From Notospermus geniculatus (lineage: Eukaryota > Nemertea > Pilidiophora > Heteronemertea > Lineidae): DNA of 64,000 nt. The translations under genes were made by a program, and so were the position numbers. Numbering within the stretch: position 1 is the first letter of the stretch; the number at the start of each line of letters is the position of its first letter. Location: positions 148,113-212,112 of the forward strand of contig NMRB01000847.1 of the NCBI GenBank assembly GCA_002633025.1. The letters are read 5' to 3'. Of the stretch, positions 34,945 to 45,763 are shown one piece after another. The notes beneath the pieces were generated by a model. The model did not search any database and was not told where the DNA came from. It saw only the letters and a program-made list of their open reading frames with translations.

Positions 34945-36482
34945 TTTATCAACTATCACAAATTACATGAAGGCGAAAAACTTTTAAAACTTTTGCAGTA
35001 CATGTAAATGATACCACAAAGGAATTAACATTTTCTGTGCGGTGATAGACTTTCGCTGTTCAACAAATAACACTCTGTAATCTGAGTTTTAGTCATTGAT
35101 AAGTACACCTGCCGAAAAAAGTACCGCCCATTCATTTTACGACTTCACATCAACAAAACGCTTTACGACAGCTAAACTTCTATTCTTGTAGCCATTAGCG
35201 GACTTCCACCTGCAATCGTCTCTCTAAAGGTATTCGTTTGCTAACAACCCTGCTTATCGTCTGTGACTGTAACAACGTGGCAGTTGCAAATCGAAAACAC
35301 AGGAAGGCCATCACCGTTTGTAAATTGTGTTCATCACGTAGATGACCGTCTGCTTGGCAGGTGGCCTGACAGTGATGACAATACTCTCGCGTGCTCTGGC
35401 CATTTTTGCTTCTATTTGTGTGTTGAGGATGTTGTAAACGCTGAGATTGACACNGATTTTTCCCAACAGTGATACCGATGCCAACGATAGTAAATTCTCG
35501 GCCAGTATTCTAGTAAGGTTACACGTGGGTGTGTCTGTGACTCCGTAAAAACCAGATGTTAGCCTACATCCAATATCAGAACAAGCCGCGTCAAAGCCAA
35601 CTCAATTGCACGATATAAGCAAATTATGAAACGTTTCGTCCACGGCGTCGATATTATCAGTAATTTCATCTCTGTTATTTTCTATCGTCACATCAATCTA
35701 CAAAACACCTTATAATGAGTTAATGGCTTAGATGCGTTTATTTCTCTTCGTCTTCTCTCGGATCAAAGAGCATGAAATCTTATATTTCTTAATAATTTTC
35801 TTTTGAATAGAAATGAAATCTGTTCCGAAAATGGGTGGTAACTTTCTCAGAGTCACGTTAGGTTTCATGGTTGACCTTAATATTTGAATGGCACTTTCTC
35901 TTCTACACGAAAATTTGGGTATTTTTGTAAAATGGTGTGAAGAATGATCGCTGGCTGAGGACAAAATGGTCACATGGTGGGAGTTGGCCTATCAGAGACG
36001 AAAATTTGGGTATTTTTTGACTGTTGGACCAACCCAACCATTCTTTAAAGGTCATCAAACCTAAAAATCACTTTTATCACGTAAACGAGCTTATTCAGCA
36101 ACAGTTTCCAATGAATACAGAGGGGTTTGGGTGTTGATAACTTCTTTCCTTTTCTGGTATTCGCATTGCAATACAAGGGACGAATTGCTTCTACCAACGG
36201 GCTTTCCTGTCATTTTTCTATATCGTCGAGTGTTTGGCGTACTCTATACCAGTTTCTTACTTACTTCTTCAATGAATGAATATAAGTAATACTTTATTAG
36301 CTTAACGGGTTATTGAAATAACCATTGGGCTAATAAAGTAACTAATCAGTCATAATCCTATTATAGTTCGTTTCCAGCCATCGTATTGGTAAATACGACT
36401 TGTAGGCCTACATTTAATTACATGTACATGTACTTACTCAATACCTGCATGACCATTTTAGCTCTTCGTGGACAGTAATATT
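34945..36482. other. Probable intron or intergenic DNA upstream of exon A
   Basis: No exon is confirmed. A 39-bp stretch at 35191-35229, between CTATTCTTGTAG and GTATTCG and reading ISGLPPAIVSLK in one frame, could be a tiny exon near MCT transmembrane segment 4, but the match is too short to claim. An isolated N at 35453 is not next to a visible duplication. Confidence 0.3.
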
Positions 36483-36921
36483 AGTGAGGTTTCGGAATTC
36501 TGACGAAACACGAAGTAAGAAATACGAAATTGGACTTCACTTCCATGACGTAATGTATTTCAGGAGATGGTTGATACCACAAATTTCCCCTGCTGCAAGA
36601 GCGTCTTTTAGCGTATGACGTTAGACCGATAGAGTTACTGTCTATATTAAACTTTGAAACTTATCTTTCGTTTCCACTTCGTAGAAACGAAGTGAAAATT
36701 CGAAACTTCAAGATGTACCATGACTCTCTCGGTCTTACATGATATCAAAAATAGATAAGCTCGCTTACATGTATCTATTTTTGATGATATGCTAAAAGAC
36801 GCACTGGCAGCAGGGACATTTGTGGTACCAACCATCTCCAGAAATACATTTTAGGTCCAGGAAATGAAGTTGAATTTCGTATTTCGTACTTCGTGTTTCA
36901 TCAGATTTGCGAAACCTCACT
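36483..36921. mobile_element. Family B MITE upstream of exon A
   Basis: Begins AGTGAGGTTTCGGAATTCTG and ends ATTTGCGAAACCTCACT. At 36745-36786 it contains the mini-hairpin CAAAAATAGATAAGC...TCTATTTTTG, absent from the other copies and itself carrying a TACATGTA gain. Its right end is 53 bp upstream of the exon A acceptor. Confidence 0.85.
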
Positions 36922-36974
36922 ATTGCTGCTGATATCAACCACATTTCTAATAAACCCCGTCTTTTTCTTTGTAG

Positions 36975-37260
36975 GCAGCCTCGTGTTTAACCCAATCAAT
37001 GCCTGGCTAGTCAGCAAATACGGCTGGAGGGTCGGCTTCAGAGCAACAAGCGTTCTCGTCTTCATCACTGGCATGAGCTGCTGCACATCTTTCACCTCAA
37101 AGAAATCGAGAGAAGAACTCGAAGCTGACAGAAAGTCCGGCAAAATCACGGTATCGTGTGGCCGTTGTAAGGAACTGAGGGCCAGACCCGAAATTCTCCT
37201 CTGGCTCTTTGGAAATACCTTAGGTTATATAGGATTTTACATGCCATTATTTTAAATCTG
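36975..37260 (+). CDS. MCT/SLC16-like transporter, exon A (TM5/6-TM7)
   Basis: Exon of a proton-linked monocarboxylate-type transporter (major facilitator superfamily, plasma membrane). The acceptor CTTTTTCTTTGTAG precedes it; it starts in phase 1 (xGC). The peptide has GSLVFNPINAWLVSKYGWR, with the YGWR motif that MCTs carry before TM6, then a hydrophobic VLVFITGMSC, a charged loop (KKSREELEADRK) corresponding to the TM6-TM7 loop, and LLWLFGNTLGYIGFYMP as TM7. The donor CTG/GTAAGA is at 37261. Oddity: the frame hits TAA at 37253-37255, five bases before the donor, and is out of phase with exon B. A one-base loss or two-base gain near TTTTAAAT would explain both. No second copy of this exon is in the window. 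Confidence 0.8.
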
Positions 37261-39342
37261 GTAAGACTTACACACTTTTTTCACCATGGTCCTAACCAAA
37301 TTATATCCAGCATTTTGATTGGTGGGCTGGAAGTACATTTTTTACCATGAAAATAATACTTTTGGAAAATCCGGTATTGCCACTCTCCAACCCCAGGGAC
37401 TAACTACGTTGTCGGCGAATGGACCACCCGATGTACTTAACTACGTACATTTTGTAATGGTTTTTTTGTAGTTCTTATTGCTGCCGCTAGGTGGCTCTCT
37501 CTAAGTCAGCTGTCAAAATAGAGATCGCATACGGTTTTCCTTTAAGTGGGCATCACGTTTTAAGAGTTAACATGAAGACATCAAACCCTAAAGATTTCAC
37601 TTATAGTTTGCGACATTCTGAGAAAAACGTGATACCCAAAGAAATTTTCAACGAAACTTCTTCCAATTATTTTATACGATAGCTATGGGTCTTCTCCATG
37701 ATGTGTGAAAATTCCATACGATTCCATTCAGTAGTTCTTGTGATATGGAACATTTAGCAGATATACCTGCGCACAATGTGTCTCTGGGGTGATCTGTTAT
37801 ACATTTAGACTACAGTACATATGTACAGGGATGTGACCAAAAGGTGTATCCAGCCCTGGCACCTTTACGAATTGGTCATTCTTCACAAATTTGCGCTCAG
37901 GGCTAGTGGATTGTTGTATGCTAGGGCCACCAACCCAAATTTGATTAGAAATATTATTTTAACATGGAAACTAGGGTGATGAGAGCCATCTGGTGAGAAA
38001 AACTGAAACTCATCGGACAAGAAACAGAATGTGCTCAAGTGGTTCCTTTAGGGATTTGATGTCTCTATGGAGTTATTTAGAAACGTGTTTTCACTTTGGT
38101 TGATGCCTGGGTAGAAAACCGAGAGCAACCCCTCTCATTACTTATAGTCTGAATACTTTATTAACTGGTTCTGTTTCTTTGTTGCTTAATACTTTGATTA
38201 ATGTTGGAATTGTGAATGATCAATTGCAATATTACAACCGTACCTATCTCTCAACGCCTCCTTGTTGCCATTGTCTGCCCATTTGATTGCCCCCTCCAAG
38301 GCGGCGCTGAGCACTCCCCCGGGCATCACGGGAGTGAAATGAATAGGGATTGCGATATTATATGTATTGTTCGGGACGAACCTCTTATGAGTCAATCAGA
38401 GCCGTATCAGTCTCAGCACAGATACCACAATATTGAATCGAGCGATGTTTAGGGCAAAATGAATGATCATTTAGACGAATGCCTGATTAAACTGCATAAT
38501 TGACTGCTTCTATCCGGCAAAGTAGCGGCTACCGATGGGCCGACTTCTTTCGCTGGTGATGAATCAGTGAGACGGGTCGGATCAATAGAATCTCGACGGG
38601 CTGAAAAACCCTCGGTGATGAAATATCATATTCCTCTTCACCAAATGGTGTCTCGGAAACTCGCTGATATCTCCCGGCAAATCGTGATGGACCCATTCGT
38701 TCTGATCTTTTTATCCTCTTTCACTGACCCGATATAAATTGATGATCATTGACAGAGGCATAGTTATTGATGTAAGCACTACAATTATTGATATAGGGGG
38801 CAGTTGTGGATAATGGCGGAGTCTCCCTATCAGTCTCATTCACGACACGGCGATAAACATGTTTCTCGATTCGATAACGAATAATATCTCGTTGGAAAAT
38901 TGACTGCGTTTTAAACACGTTTTCCCAACAATGTTTCTAACACTTAGCTTAAACTAATCAAGAGTTGAAAGAAATATTTAGGGATGTTAGGAGTGCTTTC
39001 CACCCAATTTCATTTCCTTTATTCTGGTAAAAATATTTTCAGTGGGATAAAAATTTGGAAAACAACTACAATCTGACGAAATCAGATTTAGATGGTATTC
39101 ACTGGCGGTCATCTTTCGGGTTGATGTCGCGGCTGTCGTTCTAATTATAAATTCCTAATTTTCGTAAGCGAGAAACACGGTTGAATCGCCAAATAGAACT
39201 GAAATGGTATCTTTCAGCTTGGACAGGTTGTTGCACAACACTATGATTTTCCATCCCAAATTGCTACATTTATACTGTATAAAAGAACAGGTCGTTTGAG
39301 ACTGGTGATTTCGTGTAAAAAACGGACTTGATAATGAGAATA

Positions 39343-39656
39343 GCTAGCAGCACACGTCACCACTTAATTCTTTGCTCATACAGGCACGAAAATGGCCAAG
39401 TGTGCTGTGGCCGGCAAAGACCACTCACCTCGGAAATTCTGTGGTGACCACAAGTTGCCGAAAATCAAACCGGTTTGATTTCTCACCACGAAAATTGCTC
39501 GTACATGTAGTTGCCAGTTGTGGTGATGCGTGGCCATCAGTAGCACACGAGACCACTGAGTGGTGACGTCTGCGGTAAACCAGCAATCGCCACAAATTGC
39601 CGACCACGAAAATTGCCTGTACGAGCAACGAAAGTGTTGACGTGTGCTGCTAGCTT
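39343..39656. mobile_element. MITE AGCTAGCAGCACACGTC (version 1)
   Basis: Ends AGCTAGCAGCACACGTCACC and GACGTGTGCTGCTAGCT, 314 bp, with repeated CCACGAAAATTGC and GTGGTGA motifs. Version 2 (44542-44939) has an extra tandem copy of the last 80 or so bases, so the two alleles differ. Confidence 0.8.
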
Positions 39657-39911
39657 TGAGAGACCTTAAGTCCGCCTACATGCATCTGCATGCACTCGTA
39701 AATGCATTATTTTTAATGCAATCTACTGAACAGCTTCTCACCAGCGTAAGTATGGTAAATTTCGGAATTTCCACAGTGACGATCGAAGATGACTGCTTGC
39801 GAAACTGATCCCGACGTGGAGATTTACTGGGCCGCATTTTGGTTCCCGAAGAACTTCTGCTTATGTGAAGTCCACGTTTACCAAACTTTCTCAACTCTCT
39901 CTTCATTTCAG

Positions 39912-40140
39912 GCCTACTATATGAAACTGAAAGGCATTCCTACCACCGACGGATCCTGGGCTTTGACCCTCCTCAGTTTATTCGAGTGTATAAGCTACAT
40001 CGGAGCATCTTTAATGGGCGACCATTTAAAAGGAAAACTCGTCTTAGCCAATGTGATAGCCTCTTGTTCTTTAGCCGTCATCTGTTTTATATGGCCAAGT
40101 GTTGATGTAAACTACGCATTAATTCTCGTTATTGCTGGTG
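39912..40140 (+). CDS. MCT/SLC16-like transporter, exon B (TM8-TM10 start), version 1
   Basis: A 229-bp exon with acceptor TCTCTTCATTTCAG and donor GTG/GTAAGT, phase 0 to phase 1. The peptide starts AYYMKLKGIPTTDGSWALTL, matching the MCT pattern of a Y..K.KGI loop after TM7. TM8 (LLSLFECISYIGASLMG), a short DHLKGK cytosolic turn and TM9 (LVLANVIASCSLAVICFIW) follow. It then enters TM10 (NYALILVIAG). Phase agrees with exon C. The same exon recurs at 45194-45422 with one synonymous change. Confidence 0.85.
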
Positions 40141-40167
40141 GTAAGTTTCTTTGCGGTACAGATAATA

Positions 40168-40317
40168 GGGAGGTTTAGAAATCAAACGATCAACGTAAAC
40201 TTTACGACAACGTTATTTTTCATACTACACGTTAACCAGATTTTATATTGATTTTCGGTACAAAAATAACGTTGTCGTTAACGCTTACGGTTATCGTTTG
40301 ATTTTCTAAACCTCCCT
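40168..40317. mobile_element. Family C MITE 28 bp after the exon B donor
   Basis: Flanked by TA: TAGGGAGGTTTAGAAATC...GATTTTCTAAACCTCCCTA. It starts just 28 bases into the intron, leaving GTAAGTTTCTTTGCGGTA intact. The allelic copy is 45450-45752. Confidence 0.9.
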
Positions 40318-40368
40318 ATCATTATAGCCCCTCTGTATTTAATTTTGTGGTATTTTCAAAGTGTAAAC

Positions 40369-40554
40369 GAAAGATAAATTTCAAAGTCTAATATATACCT
40401 TAACTCTATCGGTCTAACCTCATACGCTAAAAGACGCTCTTGCAGCAGGCGATATTTGTGGTACCAACCATCTCCTGAAATACATAACGTCATGGAAATG
40501 AAGTCGAATTTCGTATTTCGTACTTCGTTTTTCGTTAAATTGCGAAACCTCCCT
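40369..40554. mobile_element. Family B MITE, right half only
   Basis: Begins mid-element at CGAAAGATAAATTTCAAAG and runs to GCGAAACCTCCCTATTG in reverse orientation relative to the left part of other copies. It ends CCTCCCTA like families A and C, where most B copies end CCTCACTA. Confidence 0.75.
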
Positions 40555-40611
40555 ATTGAAAAAATGCAGGGAGAACTCTGATATACATGTACTCTAAATG
40601 CCCAGTTAGCT

Positions 40612-40800
40612 GTCCCATTCCTCGGAAAAAATGACCAAATCCTAAGTTGGAAGGTATCGCACCGCTGTCATTCTTTGCCAGGCTCGGGAGTGGGACAAGT
40701 AAGTGGACAGGACATTACTGTTTCTGACCATACCCCCACCTCGTTATCTTCAACTCAGGATTTAGTCATTTTTTCATAGTCAGGAATGGGAAAGGTATGT
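40612..40800. mobile_element. MITE CCCATTCCTCGG...AAATGACCAAATCCTAA (copy 1)
   Basis: An inverted repeat of about 190 bp: AAAAAATGACCAAATCCTAA at the left and GGATTTAGTCATTTTTTC at the right, with GGCTCGGGAGTGGGACAAGT in the centre. A second copy at about 41456-41940 is split by the insertion at 41496-41792. This copy therefore shows the uninterrupted target. Confidence 0.8.
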
Positions 40801-41285
40801 GGGCATTTAGAGTATTCAGATAGAGCATAGTACATTTTAACTACACGAACGTCGGCGAACGTAAGCACTTTCTGAATTAAATGTGTGATCTCAATGTATG
40901 GTAACATTTTTTCACTTATTCGGTGCAGTCTCGGCAACTGATGGAACCGAAAGATGAAATGCTTGCACCTGTCATGGGTCTTATCTTCTATGCCCCTGAT
41001 ATGACTTAAGTTCATTGTTTGCTAATTTGTTGCGTCACGGACGTGACACTACACAGCACGTCAAAGAAGGACAAGAGCCTGACTTTAAAAAAAAAAAATA
41101 ATGATCCAGGGTATTTTATCTTCCTCTGGTGCCATCAGTTGCGGAAACAACATTGAATAGGTGAAAAAATGTGATGTCCGGATCATGGACTTGCCCATTA
41201 GTCTGAAATGACAGTCACTGGAGTTTAGTTTGTCTGAACATCTGCCTCCCATTGCCGCATCTAAAACCTTATGTTCAAAAGTATA

Positions 41286-41396
41286 GAGTTTTCTCAAAGC
41301 CCCCGAAACGCCAACGCGAACGTTTGTCCTTCAGTTCGGTGCTCTCTTCGTGGCATCGAACAATGGGTCTGGCGTTCGCCTTAGCGTTTCGGGGCC
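41286..41396. mobile_element. Family A MITE, 3' truncated
   Basis: GAGTTTTCTCAAAGCCCC start and the usual TTCGTGGCATCGAACAATGG centre, but the right arm stops at GTTTCGGGGCC. The allelic locus at 46322-46570 has two complete head-to-tail copies in its place. Confidence 0.8.
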
Positions 41397-41495
41397 AACA
41401 TCTCTAAAACACAAAAAAGAAAGAAAAAGGAATTACTCTAAACTCCCACTTACCTGCCCCATTCCCGAACTCAGAAAAAAATGACCAAATCCTAA

Positions 41496-41792
41496 TACCC
41501 CCGTCACACTAGAGGAAGAATGAGCAGGAATGCCGTTGGAATGACAATTCGAGGTTCATTCCTGGACATTCGAAATGCATTCTAAAAAGTCTGACTGGAT
41601 TCTGACTGCATTCCTAATGTCCCAGACCATTCCCGTGGTCTGTCAGAATGTCTTGGACATGTTCGAAATTATCGAGGTGCATTCCAAGTATCCGTCGAAG
41701 CTCTCCCGAATCCAGCTCGAATTTTGCAAACTTTCTCATTCCGGCTGGTTCTGCTTGATTCCTGTTGATTCGAACTAAGTGTGACGGGGGTA
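41496..41792. mobile_element. PIF/Harbinger-like MITE with confirmed empty site
   Basis: Ends TACCCCCGTCACACT and AGTGTGACGGGGGTA, flanked by TAA on both sides (41493-41495, 41793-41795). The uninterrupted copy at 40640 reads CCTAAGTTGG, which confirms insertion and a 3-bp duplication. The interior is rich in GAATGCATTCC-like, ATTCC/GGAAT motifs and is non-coding. No counterpart is in the version 2 block. Confidence 0.9.
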
Positions 41793-42218
41793 TAAGTTAA
41801 AGATATCGCACGCTGTCATTCTTTGCCAGGGTCAGGAGTGGGACAAGTGGACAGGACATTGCCGTATCTGACCATACCCCCACCCCATTATCTTCAACGT
41901 AGGACTTTGTCATTTTTTCCGAGTCCAGGAATAGGTCTAGCTAATACACCATGGCTCAGGGACCACAGTTCCCACACCAATCTCATATTTTTCGTTAAGG
42001 CTGCGTACGTCCGTACGCCAATGATAGGGACTTTCAGCAACGATAAATTCCCTGCCCGTATGACGTATCCGTATCGATTTTGTGCATGACGTCATCATTT
42101 TGTGACGTCGAAGCGATACGCGAGACGGCATACGGATAGGGAATCACGCATGAATTGCATTTCATACGTTAGGAAGTACGTATGAATACACCTGATTCAA
42201 TTTGACTTTTGTGGATAA

Positions 42219-42279
42219 NNNNNNNNNNNNNNNNNNNNNNNNNNNNNNNNNNNNNNNNNNNNNNNNNNNNNNNNNNNNN
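42219..42279. other. Assembly gap (61 N)
   Basis: A run of N. Sequence on both sides aligns to 47,170-47,500 of the version 2 block, so the missing piece can be estimated from there (roughly TTACCAGGGG and upstream). Confidence 0.99.
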
Positions 42280-42663
42280 GGGAGGCGACGCAAACTGAAC
42301 GAAAAACGTGATTTGAATTCTAAATTGCTACCTGATTAAAACGTCAGATTGTATGAGCCGGTCACATGTCACGAACGATGCCCAATTTTAGATTCAACTC
42401 TGCAATGCCCGGTGTCTGATTTGAGCAGGTGGTTCCGGGTTTGTATAAAACCCGAAATCACTCTCATCACGAAACGAGGAATGTCTGCCATCTGCTTCAT
42501 TTAATCAGTTTCTAATAAGGTCGGAATCTGCATCCCTGCCTTCATTACATGGGAGTTCATCCCTTGACTTCAAATAAGTTGATAAGTCGGACATTGGGTC
42601 CGTATATGGTACTGTTAGGCCCGCTTCTCGAAAAATACGTGTGGAATGGCATAGCTTTTAACA

Positions 42664-43046
42664 GGGAGGTTTCGCAAGTCTGATGAAAAACGAAGTACGA
42701 AATACGAAATTGGGCTTCATTTCCATGACGTAATGTATTTCAGGAGATGGTTGGTACCACTAATATCGCCAGCTGCAATGAGCGTCTTTTAGCGTATGAT
42801 GTTAGACATGTTAGACCGATAGAGTTACGGTGTAAACTTTGAAATTTATCTTTCGTTTCCACTTGGTAGATACGAAGTGGAAATTTAAAAATTCAAGATG
42901 CACCATAACTCTTTCGGTCTTACATGACAAGCTAAAAAACGCGCTGGCAGCAGGGACATTTGTCGTACCAACCATCTTCAGAAATACATTAGGTCCTGGA
43001 AATGAAGTTGAATTTCGTTTTTCGTACTTCGTTTTTCGTCAGATTT
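42664..43046. mobile_element. Family B MITE in the intron before exon C, version 1
   Basis: GGGAGGTTTCGCAAGTCTGA to TTTTTCGTCAGATTTTTG. It has the inner TTCCACTT/AAGTGGAA hairpin and an open stretch from 42839 that matches those in other copies. The allelic copy is 47873-48242. The terminal GGGAGG in place of GTGAGG links it to families A and C. Confidence 0.85.
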
Positions 43047-43448
43047 TTGTGGTTGACTGTGACAACATTAACTCGTGGAAAAAGCAAAGTTTTTCATGGT
43101 AAAGGGATTCGAAAATTTTATGCACAACGATCAGTTAACGGGCCCCAATATTGCCATTTTTTTGTCGAAAGCCGGCGGTGATTGCATCGTTCTCTGATAC
43201 GGTAGTTTTTGCCTTTCGCCACAGTGTTGGAGAACGTATGATTACAATACAATGCATCCGTAGATACCCTAGGAACGAGATTTACTCTACATGGGGCGAG
43301 GTTGATAAGCGGTAGTTTAACAACATTGTCAATAGAGGTCTCCCTTTACCTGGGTATGTTCAGCGCAAGATAGGGAAGGAATAGGCCTACACTGCCCCTT
43401 TAACAACGGCCTTCTCGTAATTTTTTATACCGATCATCTCCTTTTCAG

Positions 43449-43589
43449 CGATGGGCGTCTTCCTAGGTTTGAACATCGTGTACACGTACGCGGCGTCCGG
43501 GGAGGTCACCCAGCTGCCGATAGATATAGCCTGGGCCGCTACGAACGTGTGGTCAGGAATAGGAATCCTTACTGGACCTTTCTTCTCAG
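43449..43589 (+). CDS. MCT/SLC16-like transporter, exon C (TM10-TM11), version 1
   Basis: A 141-bp exon, acceptor ATCTCCTTTTCAG, donor TCAG/GTAAGA, phase 1 to phase 1. With the last base of exon B it reads AMGVFLGLNIVYTYAASGEV, then TQLPIDIAWAATNVWSGIGI and LTGPFFSG. The GPxxxG end corresponds to the MCT GPPLAG motif before TM12. It is joined in frame to exon D. It is more GC-rich than the flanking intron. An identical exon is at 49009-49149. Confidence 0.85.
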
Positions 43590-44126
43590 GTAAGATTAGG
43601 CTAATGTTTCTCTTAGTCCATGGGCTAGGGGGGTTCCCGTGTGCATAAGATGTACCCTAAGTTATTCTACTGTTTCTGAGAGGAGAGTATTCATATTATA
43701 AGAAAATCTTGGGTAGACTTTCTCAAACCCGGCAGCAAGTGAGAAAGAGACCCTTAAAGTTAGGGTACTGGAAATAAAAAGGNCTACAATTATTGATATA
43801 GGGGGCAGTTGTGGATAATGGCGGAGTCTCCCTATCAGTCTCATTCACGACACGGCGATAAACATGTTTCTCGATCCGATAACGAATAATATCTCGTTGG
43901 AAAATTGAGTGCGTTTTAAACACGTTTTCCCAACAATAATTCTAACACTTAGCTTTATGGAAACTAATCAAGAGTTGAAACGAAATATTTTGGGATGTCA
44001 GGAAATATTTTGGGATGTCAGGACTGCCTTCCACCCAATTTCATTTCCTTTATTCTGGTAAAAAATATTTTCAGTGGGATGAAAATTTTGAAAACAACTA
44101 CAACCTGACAAAATCAGATTTAGATG

Positions 44127-44291
44127 TAATGGGGATGCTAGCTACGATAGAGGGCAGCACATCGAAACCCGCTCCTATGCAATGGACGCCTTTTGTGTGG
44201 GAAATTGATCAGGACCGGGATGTCAGTTTCATTTCAATAGTTTTAACCACTAGTGACAAATATTGAGGCAGTGGGCTAGGGTCCCCATTCA
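44127..44291. mobile_element. MITE AATGGGGAT...GTCCCCATT (copy 1)
   Basis: A 165-bp insertion in version 2 only: version 1 reads straight from CAGATTTAGATGGTATT into CACTGGCGGTCATC at 39084-39110. The interior has ATAGAGGGCAGCAC and GCCTTTTGTGTGGGAAATTG. A second copy at 62981-63271 is interrupted by another MITE. Confidence 0.75.
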
Positions 44292-44541
44292 CAGGCGGTC
44301 ATCTTTACGTCGGTTTGTTGTCACGGTTGTCGTTCTAATAAAATCCTATTTTTCGTACGCGAGAAAAATGGTCGAATCGGCAAGTAACTGAATGTGGTAT
44401 CTTTCATGGTAGCAAGTTGTTGCATAACAATTTCCATCCCAAACTGCTGCGTTCATAAAAGCTAGGCTGTTTTATGCTAGTGATTTCGTGTGAAAAAAAT
44501 GAACTTGATGATGAGACTGGCAACCCAGGTTTTTTAATATA

Positions 44542-44939
44542 AAGCTAGCAGCACACGTCACCACTTTCGTTGCTAAATGTAGGTACAGGCTGAAGTGTGC
44601 TGTGGCCGGTGCAACGATCACTCAACACGGAAATTCTGTGGTGACCACAAGTTGCCGAAAATCAAACCGGTTTTATTTCTCACCACGAAAATTGCTCGTA
44701 CATGTAGTTGCCAGTTGTGGTGATGTGTGCGCCATCAGCTGCACACGAGACCACTGAGTGGTGACGTCTGCGGTAAACCAGCAATCGCCACAAAAATTGC
44801 CGACCACGAAAATTGCCTGTACGAGCAACGAAAGTGGTGACGTGTGCTGCTAGCTTACCAGCAATCGCCACAAAAATTAGTGCCGACCACGAAAATTGCC
44901 TGTACGAGCAACGATAGTGGTGATTTGTGCTGCTAGCTT
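44542..44939. mobile_element. MITE AGCTAGCAGCACACGTC (version 2, enlarged)
   Basis: Allele of 39343-39656. The segment from TACCAGCAATCGCCACAAAA to GTGCTGCTAGCTT is present twice in tandem (about 44776-44856 and 44857-44939), so this allele is about 80 bp longer. Confidence 0.8.
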
Positions 44940-45193
44940 TGAGAGACCTCAAATCCGCCTACATGCATCTGCATGCACTCGTAAATGCATTATTTTTAAT
45001 GCAATCTACTGAACAGCTTCTCACCAGCGTAAGTATGGCAAATTTCGGAATTTCCACAGTGACGATCGAAGATGACTGCATGCGAAACTGATCCCGACGT
45101 GGAGATTTACTGGGGCGCATTTTGGCTCCCGAAGAACTTCTGCTTATGTGAAGTCCATGTTACCAAACTTTCTCAACTCTCTCTTCATTTCAG

Positions 45194-45422
45194 GCCTACT
45201 ATATGAAACTGAAAGGCATTCCTACCACCGACGGATCCTGGGCTTTGACCCTCCTCAGTTTATTCGAGTGTATAAGCTACATCGGAGCATCTTTAATGGG
45301 CGACCATTTAAAAGGAAAACTCGTCTTAGCCAATGTGATAGCCTCTTGTTCTTTAGCCGTCATCTGTTTTATATGGCCAAGCGTTGATGTAAACTACGCA
45401 TTAATTCTCGTTATTGCTGGTG
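45194..45422 (+). CDS. MCT/SLC16-like transporter, exon B, version 2
   Basis: Same exon as 39912-40140 (TM8-TM10 start), same splice sites and phases, one synonymous difference (AGC for AGT in WPSVDV). It should replace, not follow, the version 1 exon in a gene model. Using both would repeat TM8-TM9 and, because the exon length is 229 bp, would shift the frame. Confidence 0.85.
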
Positions 45423-45449
45423 GTAAGTTTCTTTGCGGTACAGTTATTA

Positions 45450-45752
45450 GGGAGGTTTAGAAATCAAACGATAAACGTAAACTTTACGACAACGTTATTT
45501 TTCATACTACACATTAACCATATTTTATATTGCATTTTCAATTTTTTCTGGTCTCTCCAACTGAAAATTGCCTGAGGAAGACCCCGGTTGGGGTCGAAAA
45601 TTTGCAAGATTCTGGAAGTTGAATTCTTGCTATTTATCATTTTGTGTGTCATTTTTTTTGTGCTTTCTCGTTCTTTGGATATTATATTGCATTTTCGGTA
45701 CAAAATAAAGTTGTAGTTAACGTTAACGTTTATCGTTTGATTTCTAAACCTC
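45450..45752. mobile_element. Family C MITE with an internal 150-bp insert
   Basis: GGGAGGTTTAGAAATCAAAC to GATTTCTAAACCTC. TATATTGCATTTTC occurs at 45526 and again at 45682 on both sides of an insert. The insert contains CCTGAGGAAGACCCCGGTTG and GGGTCGAAAATTTGC, a hairpin-forming GACCCC..GGGGTC motif. A related sequence in reverse lies at about 12,965-13,000. The right terminal CCTA is lost where an exon fragment joins at CCTC. Confidence 0.8.
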
Positions 45753-45763
45753 TTGTTCTTTAG

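Larger units (their letters stand above)
38779..43782 (+). repeat. Haplotype-like block, version 1
   Basis: From CTACAATTATTGATATAGGG onward this 5-kb block reappears at 43784-49170. It carries exon B (39912), exon C (43449), and intronic elements at 39343, 40168, 40369, 40612, 41286, 41496 and 42664. It includes a 61-base N gap at 42219-42279. Coding bases match version 2 except one synonymous T/C in exon B, while introns differ by whole elements. That is the pattern expected of two alleles. Confidence 0.85.

Noticed and set aside
35191-35229. Tiny upstream exon of the transporter (ISGLPPAIVSLK)
   Set aside because: The splice-like borders and resemblance to the TM4 region are suggestive, but twelve residues and an unchecked phase are not enough.
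39912-45422. Mutually exclusive duplicated exons in the transporter gene
   Set aside because: The exon copies are nearly base-identical, whole introns repeat with them, and the second set starts at a single N. Functional alternative exons normally diverge in protein sequence.
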